The notes beneath the pieces are model-generated. The model saw only the letters and a program-made list of their open reading frames with translations. It was not told the origin of the DNA and made no database searches. 64,000 bases of DNA from Typha latifolia (Eukaryota; Streptophyta; Magnoliopsida; Poales; Typhaceae): NCBI GenBank assembly GCA_019914945.1, contig CM034103.1, positions 1,550,001 to 1,614,000 on the forward strand, in the 5' to 3' direction. Within the stretch, counting starts at the first letter, position 1; the number at the start of each line of letters is the position of its first letter. Positions 13,979 to 37,084 of the stretch are shown here, piece by piece. Both the position numbers and the translations under genes were made by a program.

Positions 13979-14202
13979 TTAAAAAAAGAGTATTTTTTCA
14001 TTATTTAATTTCCTCTGTTTTGATTTTATCGGTGGTGGTTGTTGTTTGTTTTCCTTTTGTTTTGTTACGAAAGGAGAGACTTTGCTCGTTTCTGGTTATA
14101 TAAGCAGATTGGATAGTGTCTATAGTGGATTGTTGGAGTTTCCTGCAACATGGATGGGTATTTGACAAGTTTTAATTGGTTAAATTATGTTAAAAAAAAA
14201 TT

Positions 14203-14345
14203 CCATGGCTCAAGTGGTTGAGAACCTACCTCACAAATCAAGAAATTAGAAGTTTAAATTAACTTAATTATCGAGATTTTGAGATGATTAGTCTTATTAT
14301 CCGGCCTCATAATCGACAAGCTTTCAAATTATTAAATTAAAAAAA
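14203..14345 (+). mobile_element. Probable tRNA-derived SINE fragment
   Basis: The stretch beginning CCATGGCTCAAGTGGTTGAG contains a good RNA polymerase III A box (TGGCTCAAGTGG). About 35 bases on, a degenerate B box-like GAAGTTTAAATT follows, then an AT-rich tail. This head is typical of plant tRNA-derived SINEs. No target-site duplication could be defined, and the ends are approximate. Confidence 0.4.
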
Positions 14346-14350
14346 TAAGC

Positions 14351-14520
14351 AATAATTGGAAGGTGATGTCTTGCAGAATAGGGAAATTATCAGAAATACA
14401 TTAATTAAAAAAAAAAAAAGGATAAACAAGTAATAATTACATATTCATAATAATAGGGAAATTATCAGAAATACATTATTTTAGTATGAAATTAATAATT
14501 GGAAGGTGATGTCTTGCAGA
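14351..14520 (+). repeat. Two nested pairs of 27-bp direct repeats
   Basis: One 27-base word (AATAATTGGAAGGTGATGTC and onward) occurs at 14351-14377 and again at 14494-14520. A second 27-base word (AATAGGGAAATTATCAGAAA and onward) occurs at 14377-14403 and 14452-14478. The order is A-B-B'-A', all in direct orientation, around a poly-A stretch. This suggests stepwise insertion or slippage; no coding content. Confidence 0.75.
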
Positions 14521-14992
14521 AAACACTATCCTTGTTGACCTCTTTACTGCAATTTATATCCTTTGGAGTTGCCTCAGAATTATTATAGACTGAATTTTGA
14601 ATCCCATATACAAAGAACTTCAACTTTATAAAGTAATCATCAGATGAGATAAGGCTCCAATAGCTGGAAGATTAACTTAGACTCTAATTATTTATCCCTT
14701 CAATAACAAAATGGCTTTGCTTGCACACAAGAACAAAACTTGTCAATAACCTTGACCTCTATTATAAGCCCATCCATTGTGTGTTTTCCCTTTCAATTAA
14801 AGATTTGGACATCCATTATTCTGACTAATTTAATGATATAAAGTGGGGGGGGAGAGAGAGAGAGGTATTAAATCCAAAAAACCACAACTCCATCCACCAA
14901 ATCTCACCACCTCTCACTTGCTTGTTTCCACTTTATTCTCCACAAGAGTTTTACACATGCACTAGATATAAAAGAAACAAGGCACAAGAGCC

Positions 14993-15595
14993 ATGCATCA
15001 GGGCAAAAAGATGTCACTCTTCTCCTCTCTCTTCCTCTTCCTATTCTTCTCCTTCTTCTTCTTCTTCTCCCCCCTCTTCCATCATCAATCTTTTTCTTCT
15101 TCTTCTTCTCTCGTCTCCGCCACGCACCCTAACATCATCGTCGACACCTGCAACCGGTGCAGAACCGGCGATCCTAACGTGAACTACACCCTCTGCGTTG
15201 CGTCTCTCACGTCGGTGCCCAAAAGCCACCGGTCGGACCTCCAAGGGCTGGCGGTCATCTCCGTCAAGCTAGCGAAAACCAAGATGATACACATCAAGAA
15301 GGAAGTGAAGAAGCTCCTGAAGGCTAAACCGTTAGAGAGATATACGCAATCATGCTTAGAGACATGTCGCGATCTCTACTCGTCTTCCATAACCGATCTC
15401 AAGAACTCCGTTGAAGCGATCAAGGCCGGTGGATACGAGGACGCCAAGACATGGATGAGCAGTGCTGTAGATGCACCAGGTACCTGTGAGGATGGCTTCC
15501 AGGACGGGGGAATAAGATCGCCGATAGCGGAGGAGAATGATGAATTATTTCAACTCACTGTTATCGCTCTCGCTATTACTTCTCTCCTTGGATAA
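14993..15595 (+). CDS. Putative invertase / pectin methylesterase inhibitor-like protein, paralogue
   Basis: Single-exon secreted inhibitor of the same family as the gene at 13406. The frame from the first ATG gives 200 residues. A second ATG at 15011 (residue 7) begins the hydrophobic signal peptide directly, and its translation would be MSLFSSLFLFLFF, so either start is possible. The mature part carries VDTCNRCRTGDP, VNYTLCVASLTSVPKSH, the LQGLAVISVKLAK helix, QSCLETCRDLYSSS and the late GTCEDGFQD. The C-terminus is LTVIALAITSLLG. The match to the Pla a 1-type 'putative invertase inhibitor' group is closer than for its neighbour. A Phe/Ser homopolymeric stretch in the leader is encoded by CTT/TCT repeats. 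Unlike the neighbour the gene is not especially GC-rich, so the two are old or unequally evolving duplicates. Confidence 0.9.
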   Translation: MHQGKKMSLFSSLFLFLFFSFFFFFSPLFHHQSFSSSSSLVSATHPNIIVDTCNRCRTGDPNVNYTLCVASLTSVPKSHRSDLQGLAVISVKLAKTKMIHIKKEVKKLLKAKPLERYTQSCLETCRDLYSSSITDLKNSVEAIKAGGYEDAKTWMSSAVDAPGTCEDGFQDGGIRSPIAEENDELFQLTVIALAITSLLG

Positions 15596-15711
15596 CTATC
15601 CAACTGTTCCTTTAACAGTATTATCTTGCTGTCTTCCTTGTCTGAAACCCGTGTCTAAGTATGACTAAGTCTATGTAACTGTTCTCAAAATCAAGATTAA
15701 AATTTATAGTG

Positions 15712-15755
<44 letters not shown>

Positions 15756-16962
15756 ATATAGCAAAACTAGCTTGCAGATCCGTGATAATAAAGCAAACAT
15801 CTCTTTATTCCATTGCATTTGAAAGCTCTAGAATCATATTTGAGCTTCATATATACTTCTCCTAAAAGTACCATTTGAAAAATTGAAGTAAAGAGGATAT
15901 AACATCAACTTGTAACTGCTCCATTTTTAGCTCCAGTGGATTCTTGGCGTGAATGTGAATAAAGACAACTTCATGTGCTTGAAGGTTGAAGGATATAAGC
16001 TATAATCCTAATAAAAATATAAAAAGCTAAAATCCAAACAGTAGTTTTTTTTTCCCTCCTCTCCTCTTGTCTTCCATCTAATATTTTATATTTTCTAACA
16101 AGATCCAATTATTATTTACCTGTTAAAAATCATTATTTTTAATTAACTATCATTTTAATTCTCATCTCCCCTTTCTTCATCCATCCATGATAAATGGTAC
16201 TTTAATTATTTGACATAATACCCTCTAAATCTTTATTTTTTCATATAATAATTACGACATTACTAAACCAGTTTAAATCACCTTATTCAGGTTTAAAAAA
16301 TAAGAACGGCTAATTAGATTTAGGAGTTATACCACATTCAAACGCCACCTTATACATCACAATCTACTCACAGAATGATAGGATACAACTAATATAGAAA
16401 CCATAAAAGCAACAAACTTAATTTTAAATAAATAGATTGCAAACTTTCAACATTCATAAAAAATAACTGCGGATTGCCCTTTTCCCAAGATCAGATGAGT
16501 GATTGGATTGGTGAAGGCAACAATACACAGAAAAAAAATGCGAAAAATAGTGATTAGGTCAACTGCATGATTGATTCCAAAATAATACACCAAGGTCCCG
16601 TGCAAAGATAAGGAATAGCTATTATAAACAGATAGGAGTTCTTACCACATCACATGCTTTGAAATTACAATCCTCCGTTGAAAGGTGGCTGGTAGCATGG
16701 ATCGTATAAGATTTGGACTGGAAGGTGTAGAATAGGTATTAGAGAATTAGAGAAACAGCTTTCATTAAGAATACACTTTTGGCGAAACAAATGAATCAAA
16801 AGGGAAAAGAAAAACACTATACAGAGGACCAAAAACAATAAGAATGATGCAAGAATTAATTTGTCCTTGTAGCAGAAGAAACATAATTTAGCGGTTGCTC
16901 GAAAAATCAGACATTTGGAGGTGGATAGAGATGGTATAACAGCATCGGTAGTACATAATATT
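15596..16962. other. Intergenic spacer with (TA)n tract
   Basis: Convergent spacer between the second inhibitor-like gene and the ALG14 3' end. A (TA)n microsatellite occupies about 15713-15752. The remainder is AT-rich with no recognised gene. The right part is probably the ALG14 3' UTR. Confidence 0.5.
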
Positions 16963-19900
16963 TTACATCAAACGACCAGCATAATGTGCTCTTGGGTACA
17001 TCTGCTGTAACTGGGGCCATTGAACAAAGAACTGATCGGCTAATCGTAACTTATAGAGCAGTAAGCCACTTAAGGAAAGCTTTCTCACTCTTGCAATGCT
17101 CTCAATGTAGAAAATGGATGACCATCTGAGACCAAGTACCTGAAAGGTTGAACAGTCATGAAACAATCTAATAAGAAAAAGTTTTCTTCGACATGAATAT
17201 GAAACCAGTAACTTTATGAGTAAACTAGTTGAAACATCTAAAAGAATTGGCATTTATCAGTTATGAATGGTTTATGGGGTATATTTAGAGTAAAGGGTTA
17301 TGCAAAATTTCATACCCTCTCCCTAGTGCAATGACACTCAACAGTAACAACACAGAACATTAGGCAACAATTGCTTGGGATAGGCTATATGAACCAATTT
17401 TCTCTTCTCAACTTATCTTGGATAATCTGCTCCATAAATAGAAGGGACGTTTCGTTGTTCTTTTTCTTTAGCCTCTCATATTTATATCCTCCTGTTTATG
17501 CGTAACGATCTATGCCTTAGCTAGCGATTCCAGGACTAGGTAAAGGAGAAGAGATGCATTAGGTAGCTTGACAGCTGATGCAGAAGTCGTGTCAAGCTAT
17601 ACTGAACATAGATTCATACATTGGAAATGCTCAATTTTATGCAGTGACATTTCAGCCCAAGAAAAAGGAAAACAAATTCAAAAATAAAAATGGTGCATTC
17701 CAGCAAAACAGAAAGGAAAGGAATGCAGATCTTCTGCAAAACCACAATTTTACCATGAAATGAGTAATCTGATCCAGTTGATATTTTCTGCTTGGCAAGT
17801 ATGAGATGAATAGATGTCACTAGAGTAAAACTAACCTTGAAAACAAATGCACAAACACAAAGTGGAATACAGGTCCCTGGACCATTGCAAAGGATCTGGA
17901 CAAAGAATGATAAAAATGATCAGATAAAACATTTGATAATTCCACTTTCAACTTAAATATTTTGGAGGAAACATACCACTTGAGGCCTGATTTTTACTAT
18001 CAGCCACATAGCATGCATTGTGGCAATCAAAGTTGTCCCACTAGAGGTAATATAAGACTGACCCACCTCACGGCTACGATATATCTGCATGAATTGAGCA
18101 GGCTTTGTCCTCTTTCTTCCACTGGTCTGCAAAATCAAATCAAGGGATCTTGTTCAGATAGCAACACATCCATACAATCAATGCCACAACTGTTAAAATG
18201 CTCATGTGGCTTTCTTGACAAAGCAGAATCGTTAATATTCATGTCAAGTTCAATCAACATGTAACAGAGGACACAATGTTCAAGTGCTCTGCAGTAACGA
18301 CATTAACTGTTAGGGAGAGCTTACTGAAATAGTTGCCAGGATGTAAGAAGGTGGATATCTTTTAAGGACCTGAAGAATGTGATCCCTGCCTTACATGATG
18401 ATATTCACAAATTAATCATGCCAAAGAGAAGAATATGATACTTAGCTGTTCTTCACAGATTAACCTCATAGTATATTAATGAGTTCAACACGAAACAAAA
18501 GTTATTACACTACGAATTAAGTATCGGGATATAGATTCAACTAGCATTTACATAAGAAAATTATCCTGGCACTTCTTACAATAGAATGAGCTAAGGTAGA
18601 TGGAGTCCTATTTTCCTAACCATTTACTCATTTAATGCACATGAACGGAAGCATTGATAATTGAAATCAACGATTTGAACATTTTTATTTATAGAGACTA
18701 GAGCATTAGTCAAAACTGGAGGATAATGAAGGAATTGACTGGAGTTGGGAGGTATTCATTATTCAACATCAACACTTAACAGGACGAACTAAATTCCCTT
18801 CCTCATATGTATACTTGCGTATGTACATTTACAATTATAGGGAGGAGGATGACATATTAATAGTTAAAGTTTGAAATCTAGATGTTAGGACACCAACCTA
18901 AGCGACATAATAGAATTTAGATTCCAAAAATAAACCTCACAGTGAGAATCTTGTGTAAACTCCACTTTCTTAAGGGGAATTGGGTAGCATAAATTTTAAT
19001 ATTCAAGTGGAGATACTAGGTCGGAAGTGAATATCAGGAAATCAACAACTATCTTAAGAATTTATAGATTTTTTTCCTCTGATTGCAACGAAAATGCAGA
19101 TTTAATCATCCAGGGCATCTGGCAATAGACAATAACAAACAAAAGAAAATGTAGTTAAATTTTTTAGTGAAAGTGCATATGAGTGATTGAATAAACATGA
19201 AGGAAATAGAACAACTACTTGTAACCATTTCATCTACTGTTGCAACTTCAACCAGCTACTTATACCAGCCAGGTATTTATCAGACTTTATAAGGGTAAGA
19301 CAATGACTTGCAAGAGGATAAGAAATAATATTTACTATAAATAGAACTGCAATAAATGTACTCGAACATAATAAGGATTCCAGCATGTCGAGAAAAGGAT
19401 TTTGCTATATAAAATACCTCCTCATGCTGAACCAAAGACTCCTCCAAAACTTGAGCTTTTTGAAGGCTCATGTTATCAGTAAGAGCTGCCACATAGAATC
19501 TTGGTGCAAATCTCTCCTTTTGAAGAACATTTACAACACTAAGCATCTCTGCTGTGTGGCCTCCTGCTCACCAAGTAGAGGAATAAGCACATTTACTATT
19601 AGAATTTTCCCAAACAAGACTAACCAAGAAAATTTGCAGCTTTTAGCTGCATGACCGCCCGATTATTAAATTCATTGCATAGAAATTAACAAAGAAGAGT
19701 ATAAACAGTATGAATTTCTGCAACATAAGCTCCAACGTATCTAACAGAATCTCTAATTGAGTAATTTCATGATATGATCAGTTAATAATGTTGGCTAAAA
19801 AAATATATTAATCATATAATTTTTCAACCTTTCTCAGATGAACATGTTAAAAAGGATTCCTTTTTCAATTCTCTCGGAGACAATCGAGCATGAATGCCAC

Positions 19901-20160
19901 TATTTTCGACTGGAACTCCTTAAAAAGTTTCCGAACATACCAGGTCTTCCAAATACTTTGCTATATATGATCACCTTCTGTGCCGCAGATGTCGACTTAC
20001 CCGAACCAAGAACGATGAGAGTCCGAAGGCTCTTCGTGCCCGATCGCCCGAGATGCCTCCCGGTCCAGTAGAGAACGTAGGCCACACGAATCACGAGAAC
20101 GGCCATGACAATTGGGAACAAACAGCAGAAAGCTCCACCGATTCCGATTCCGATCTCCAT
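16963..20160 (-). CDS. ALG14: UDP-N-acetylglucosamine transferase subunit ALG14
   Basis: ER-membrane subunit that recruits the catalytic ALG13 partner. Together they add the second GlcNAc to dolichol-pyrophosphate-GlcNAc in N-glycan precursor assembly. Five exons, minus strand: 20160-20001, 19563-19418, 18126-17977, 17895-17836 and 17139-16963; 230 residues. All introns are GT-AG and in phase. Residues about 8-35 form an N-terminal membrane anchor. Splicing of exons 1 and 2 restores the family signature TLIVLGSGGHTAEM. Later blocks are RSREVGQSYITS, HAMWLIVKIRPQVILCNGPG, GLRWSSIFYIESIARVRKLS and ADQFFVQWPQL, all diagnostic of ALG14. It is head-to-head with CDC48C copy A (303 bases between the starts). 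Intron 4 holds a SINE-like fragment. Confidence 0.95.
17355..17430 (-). mobile_element. SINE-like 3'-end fragment in ALG14 intron
   Basis: The plus-strand text around CAACAATTGCTTGGGATAGG, then CTATATGAACCAATTTTCTC, closely matches the stretch at 52905-52965 in a TWD40-2 intron. The reverse complement recalls the common plant SINE 3' end in which a 'gggac/gggat' block is followed by a (TTG)n tail. Ends are approximate. Confidence 0.45.
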
Positions 20161-20463
20161 CTCCCCAAATCCCGCCCTTTCTGGATTGCGGCAATTTAAA
20201 GGACGGATTTGGCGGCCAGAGGAGCAGTAAAGAGGACGGCGCCGTCAAAAAGGCCGGTGGACGGGCGGGGATGGGGATCGTGGATGTCGAACAGTGAGAG
20301 AGGGATACTAGTAGAAGGTCAGGCTTTGGGTCCAATCCGACTCAAACTTGGCTCATAAGTTTCGGTCCTTATTAAGTCCAAACGTAGGAAAGTTGGAGAT
20401 GCCCAACTAAAACGAACACCCTACTAAAGTACTAATACCTGAACCTTCGTCGGCTGCAGAGCG
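20161..20463. promoter_or_regulatory. Compact bidirectional promoter, ALG14 and CDC48C copy A
   Basis: Only 303 bases separate the two divergent start codons, so both core promoters and leaders must lie here. No clear TATA box is seen on either side, which fits housekeeping genes. Confidence 0.55.
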
Positions 20464-25609
<5,146 letters not shown>

Positions 25610-26964
25610 CAACCTTAATACGATGCTCGTTGCTTTTATTAAGAACCTTGGCACCAGTACACATGTGAAAGATCCTGAAACGTGTTTATTTGTTTTATTA
25701 AGATTCAATTTTTTTTTGAGAGTGATTATTTATGAAGATTCAGATGCTAAAGTTTATTTAGTATATAATGTATGTTTTGATGCTAGGTCTATGTAATAAT
25801 CATAGAATATTGAGCTTTGTTCAATATTATGTCAGTATTAATTCTCAATTTACCTTGATCAATAATTTACTGTGGCCCAATAGATTTTTATGTAGTAAGT
25901 TCCAAAATATTATTTACTGTGAAACTCCTACCAAATGCAAGTTCTGAAAAGGGCAAGATGTATTGATAATTCTACTCGGTTTCATTCAATCTTTTTCCTC
26001 TATATTTATCACTGCACTAAATTGTTCCCATTAAACATTAAAACTTATAAATATCTTTTGTTTAACATTCTCTTTTGTTAATCAATATAAATGAATGTGT
26101 CTCCAAAAGTTAATATGAAAAATTGAAGATAGTTGATCTTTTAGATTTGGTAGTCAGATAGGTTTGCTTTTAGGTTGAATGCAATCCCAGAAACACAGAT
26201 AGTAAACAGATAGTATAACATCAATTCTCAATAGCCATTCCCACTGCCAAAATACAAGAAGTTTGCAAAATAACTACCCAATGCAAATAACATTAGATTT
26301 GGCATGCCCTTATTACTTAACAATGGCGGCAAGCTCCCGGGGGCTGCTGCTCCATCACTTCGCTGCCGCTGACGATTGGCACACCGTGGACATGCCATCC
26401 TTGCGATTGGCACACCGTGGACATGCCATCCTTGCGAGGAAGAGGAAGGTAATCACGGTCATCATTTTTTTCAGCCATTTCTTTGTCTAGGGAGAGGAAT
26501 TTATAAGGAGAGAAATAAGTTTTTTGGTCGTAAATTGAGGAGATAAAAAATAATTGTAAAGAGGAGATTTCGGCTTTGTTTGCTTTTGAGTTTGAGTTTA
26601 GGAACCCTTTAAATTGGTTCAGGGATTCCTAAATTAATTTAGTAACTAAATATTTTTTTGATCCTTTTCCTATCTAATCAAGTTTATTTTTTAAAGAATT
26701 AAGACTAATTGAGTTTGGTACTTAGTCTCAAACAAACAATATAACAGCATGTGTAACAGTATGTGTTTGAGGTTGTAATGGAATGGCGGGAAGAAGTATA
26801 CGGAATTTGAATGGAAGTTAGTTGGCCGAGTCATAACGGTTTACCCGCTCTTGAACCCGACCAGTAAAAATCCGGACCCTTTTAGTTTTCCAACGGGGTT
26901 ATGGATTTTGGTTTTTTTATTTTTCGACAAACCCTAGAGAGGAGAGAGAGAGAGAGAGAGAGTG
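25610..26964. other. Spacer between the two CDC48C copies
   Basis: AT-rich spacer containing copy A downstream sequence, a GC-rich island at about 26320-26450 (see repeat entry), and the copy B promoter and leader. A telo box (AAACCCTAG) lies at 26929-26937, and a (GA)n tract at about 26940-26962 runs up to the copy B ATG. Confidence 0.55.
26374..26435 (+). repeat. Perfect tandem duplication of a 31-bp GC-rich unit
   Basis: The unit beginning GATTGGCACACCGTGGACAT occurs at 26374-26404 and 26405-26435 without mismatch. It sits inside a GC-rich open stretch (from ATG 26322, encoding MAASSRGLLLHHFAAADDWH and onward). That stretch looks like a displaced coding fragment but was not recognised. 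Confidence 0.85.
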
Positions 26965-32987
<6,023 letters not shown>

Positions 32988-33843
32988 CAAACCTGAATGC
33001 TATCTACGGCCATTGCTGGCCATTCCTTCTATTAAGAACTTCGGCACCACGAGAAATATTCCACTTTCGAAACTGTCACAAGGACGGCACTTCTATGACA
33101 TCTTTTAGAATGGGCTCCTGGCTTCAGGTGGAAAGATACGAGGAAGAAACTGTATTTTGGTGTAAATTACTTATGTTTAAGTGATCTTTTGTAGGGCATC
33201 GTGTCCTGCGGCAATTTTGTGAAGATCAGAAGGGTTTGCCGAATCAAATGAAAAAAGATATGTTCTTTTCTTAAATATATGACAAGTTGAGAATAATAGA
33301 GATGTAGATATTTGAATGGGTATTATGTTGACCGGGGATAACAATGCCCAATTTGGCATCCTCACTTACAATTAACTGGAGAAGGTGCAAAATCTATATG
33401 TTATAGTTTTGATTAGGCCTAATATTCATCCCATTTTCTTTGGCTGATGATTGAATATGGAACCTTTACTCCATATTAGATCATGATTAGTTCTCAAATT
33501 ATCTTGATAAAATAGTTTACCCTGGCCTGTCGCTATTTTCGATATAATTTTTGTGTAGGAATTAAGATACCTAATACTCCCACATACTTAATAATATAAC
33601 TAAAATCCTTGTTAAAACTCATCACTATTTATAAAGATTGACGGTTAGTAGCAAGAAAATTTTATTAAACGTAATCCTCATCAATTCAATGACAGTTAAC
33701 TGCATATTGCAGATTTTTGGCTATTGGAACAAACAATGATCACTCTCCTGCCAGAAAAGGGAGGAAAAAAGAGGAGGACTGCATATACTGATCTCCAATT
33801 GTTTTGTGCGAATTCTACTATATTTCTTTGAATTTTTTTTCCT
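32988..33843. other. Convergent intergenic spacer
   Basis: Shared 3' region of CDC48C copy B (plus) and the SGPP-like gene (minus). AT-rich; nothing else recognised. Confidence 0.4.
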
Positions 33844-35200
33844 CTACTGATCATTAGCAAACTTAGCTTCTGATTTCTCCACCTCTTCCAGTGCCATCCA
33901 AAGTTTTGGATCTTCATAATCTTTTATGAGAAATGTTGCTCCAGCTTCCATCAGGGACTTCTCACGGCCTCGTGCTACAACTCCGATCACTGGCATCGCA
34001 GCAGCAACACCAGCTTTTATTCCTGTCACAGAATCCTAAAGAGAATATACAAAAAAATACAAACAAGAATAAGCAAACTTTGCTAGGGGAGAAAAAGAAA
34101 ATCAAAGAATGAATCAGATTTGTAAGTAAGATGAACAACCTCGAAGACGAGAGTGTGATCAGGAGATGCATTTAGCTCCTTGAGGGCCCTCAGATATGGA
34201 TCTGGGAATGGCTTAGCCCTCTCGCATTCATCGCCTGCTATTATCACCTGGAAGAAATCAGACAGGCCTAGAATTGAAATCATAAGCTCAGCATTAGATC
34301 TCGGAGCATTAGTAACTGCTGCTCGCTTCAATCCCCGGTCGCTGATCCATTTGCATAGCTTGCTGAGACCATTTACTCCCTTGAGCTGTTCAGATGCCAA
34401 TCTGTAGGTTTGGAATTGTCATGCATAATGAACATAAAAGTTTTACTATCTTCAGACTGATGGCAAGAACATACATACCTACAGAACAAAGCTTCCTTGT
34501 CATCGAAGAATTTTGCGATTTTCTCAGCATCCCAGTCAGGAAATAAGATGCGGCCAACGTCTTCGTTGGTCTTGCCGGCTATGTTCTTGATGCCAAACTC
34601 CTCAGTTATAGGGACGCCATCATTGAAACCAATCTGCCAACAGTAAGTTTCTCTGTCAGACTTCCAATTTTCAGCCATCAGTATTGTGATCACTCTAGAT
34701 TTCAATGATAGATAAATTTTAATTACCTTCTGAAGTAGTTCGCGATAAGCGAAGTAATGAAAAGGATCGGAATCGCATAAGGTTCCATCAATATCAAACA
34801 GAACTGCTTCTAGAGGAGCAATCTTAGAGAGAGAACTGCACAGAGTTCAGATCACAAGTCAATATGTTCTTCAAGAAACAATCAGACGAGTATTTGATTA
34901 ATCGGCGAAAGATTTGTCTAGCAAATTTAGGCACCTCAGACCCCATAGAAATCATTAAAGGACATAGTTCTCTGTTACATCATTAGGTAGAGCATCACCA
35001 TAGAAAGAAAAGTACAATTCAACTACTCATCACATTGTTCTCAAATCTCAATACAACAATTCAATATAAATAAATTCATCTAAGGATAAGCCAAACCGAA
35101 GCTAATCCACAACATAGAAGGAGATATAGAAGGAGAGCTAACATCACAGTAGCAAATAGATAGCTTGATGAGATTAAATGGCTCTAAATTACCTTTCCAT
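33844..35200 (-). CDS. SGPP: HAD-like hydrolase, sugar-phosphate phosphatase SGPP-like
   Basis: Haloacid dehalogenase superfamily phosphatase like Arabidopsis SGPP, which dephosphorylates a range of sugar phosphates. Five coding exons, minus strand: 35200-35193 (only 8 nt, ATGGAAAG), 34835-34727, 34633-34479, 34401-34140, 34035-33844; 241 residues, the family's length. Motif I is FDIDGTLCDSD, whose two Asp are the nucleophile and acid/base. Motif II is AAVTNAPRSNAELM. Motif III is the Lys in ERAKPFPDPYLRAL, and motif IV is the FEDSVTGIKAG block. All junctions keep phase. A cap domain lies between motifs I and II. The tiny first coding exon is supported because it gives an in-phase ATG and a GT donor, but it could differ if an alternative upstream start is used. 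A degraded copy lies at 37085-37595. Confidence 0.92.
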
Positions 35201-37084
35201 GGCTGGGTAGTCTGATAAGAGATGGCGTTTCCCTTTGCCTCCTTTTGCTTTCTCTTCTTCCTTCCCCCAAATCCGAAGAGGCCGGTAATGATTAAATATG
35301 GGTGGGGATGAGTGGAAGAAGACCGAGATCGAGGAGTTGTTGGTAGTAGGTGGAGAAAGAAGATTCTTTGACATGTTCGGACACTACTCTTGGTTTGACT
35401 TTGGCCTACTCTTTGCCAACAGTCAACACGCGGTCCTCTTTTCCGTCCCCGAATTGCACACTAAGGAATGTACTAACTAAGGTGAGTTTTATTGACATAA
35501 ATGGAAAAATTGTCATCTAAGTGGGTACTCATAAATAAAAAAGTATTGCATATACATATAATAATTAGTGGTATTCATATGGACTAAAAGTCACCTATTT
35601 ATGAAAATAAATTTTTAACTCGTATATTATGAAAGTATAACCTCTGGTGGTGTACGAGAGTTATATTGGTCAAAAACACCTCCATATCCTTAAATGAAAT
35701 GGAAAACATATGTAAGTTTCTTAGTTCTAATTCTTGATTGTAAGATGCGTAAAATTTGGAGAGTTTTTAACTACATTAATCCTTTTTTTAAATTTTAATG
35801 TTGACAAATTCTAGGTCTGTCTTGATTCAGCTAAATCTGTCTTTTTTTTTTATCGAACATAAAATGTTGAAAAGATAAACGATTTATATATTAGAATAAG
35901 ATATTAAACCGGTTACCGTCTCCTGTTTTTTTTAGATGAAATATTGATAAGTTTAGTATTTTATTGACAACTATAGTAAAACAAATATCTTTTAATATTA
36001 AGTTTGGAGTGTGATCTATAAATTTTGGGAAAAAACTAGCTCTGTCAAAAACTCAGAAAACCTGGTGCAAGAGAAAAAGGGGATCAAAGCCATCAGATAG
36101 GAAATAGCTAGGTTAGGTGAGTTGGGGTAGTTGACTGGGTAGTAATTTTGGTAAGAATGGAGAAGAGTGGAAGAGACCAATGGCAATGGAAGAGAAGTAG
36201 GAGTTATTTATTAATAAAATTCTTCCTAACAGCTACTCTTATTCCAGGAATAAGTGAGGTGAGTGGAGTTATTCGCAATTCAAGGGACATTATTCTCCTT
36301 CTCTCTGGTGTAACCGGTGACTTATTTTGACTCCTTCTAATCCTTTTCCCGTATTACTATGCCATCCCATATTCACATATCTCACCTCCAATTACCTAAT
36401 AAAATTTATAACCAAATTTTGAGTTTGAAATCTATGATCTATGTCAAGGATTATCTCTAAATGATCAACTTTTACTTAGAGAGATAAAAGATTAAACTTG
36501 TGAGTAATTTAAGCCTTTTCTTTTGGTATTTGCGAGAATAATTCACAAATTATATTGATCGTTTTGCAAGTATTAAACTCGTAATCTTAACTAATGGCAG
36601 AAACTAAATTAAACATAATTTTCTTTTCTGGCACATTTGGTAGTTTTGTTTGCTTGTTAATAATCAATCACATGTATTAATAATTATCATTCAGACCTTC
36701 CCCTCCCCCCCTGAAATTAACAATTAGTTGTGTTGCTAAATTCATTAGTAAGCCTTTCACCCAAACTGTACTAAATTTACAATTAGTTGTGTTGCTAAAA
36801 TATTAAAGTATTCTTTTCACCTTCAAATTTCTTAACAAATAAGTTATTTGATTTCTCGTATTCAATCAATGCATAGTTACAGGGAAAAAGGTATTAACCA
36901 TAGTAAGATTCATCGTATCGTTCAATTTCCATGAAATCTTTTGTGTGTATCCACATATGACCGCCTGAAACATAATCATCAAAGAGTTCCCTCTTCTGCT
37001 ACTGCTCTGCTGTAATCTTTCTCTGCCCCTCTTTATTCAAAACGGATGAAGAAAGTAATCAACTCACTTGGCTTCAAGTTTATC
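35201..37084. other. Intergenic spacer, AT-rich, with a degenerate tandem repeat
   Basis: Upstream of the SGPP-like gene. The frames at 35298 and 36148 have no domain and were not accepted. A degenerate tandem repeat of about 59 bp lies at 36720-36837, and ACAATTAGTTGTGTTGCTAA is exact at 36720 and 36779. No gene recognised. Confidence 0.45.
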
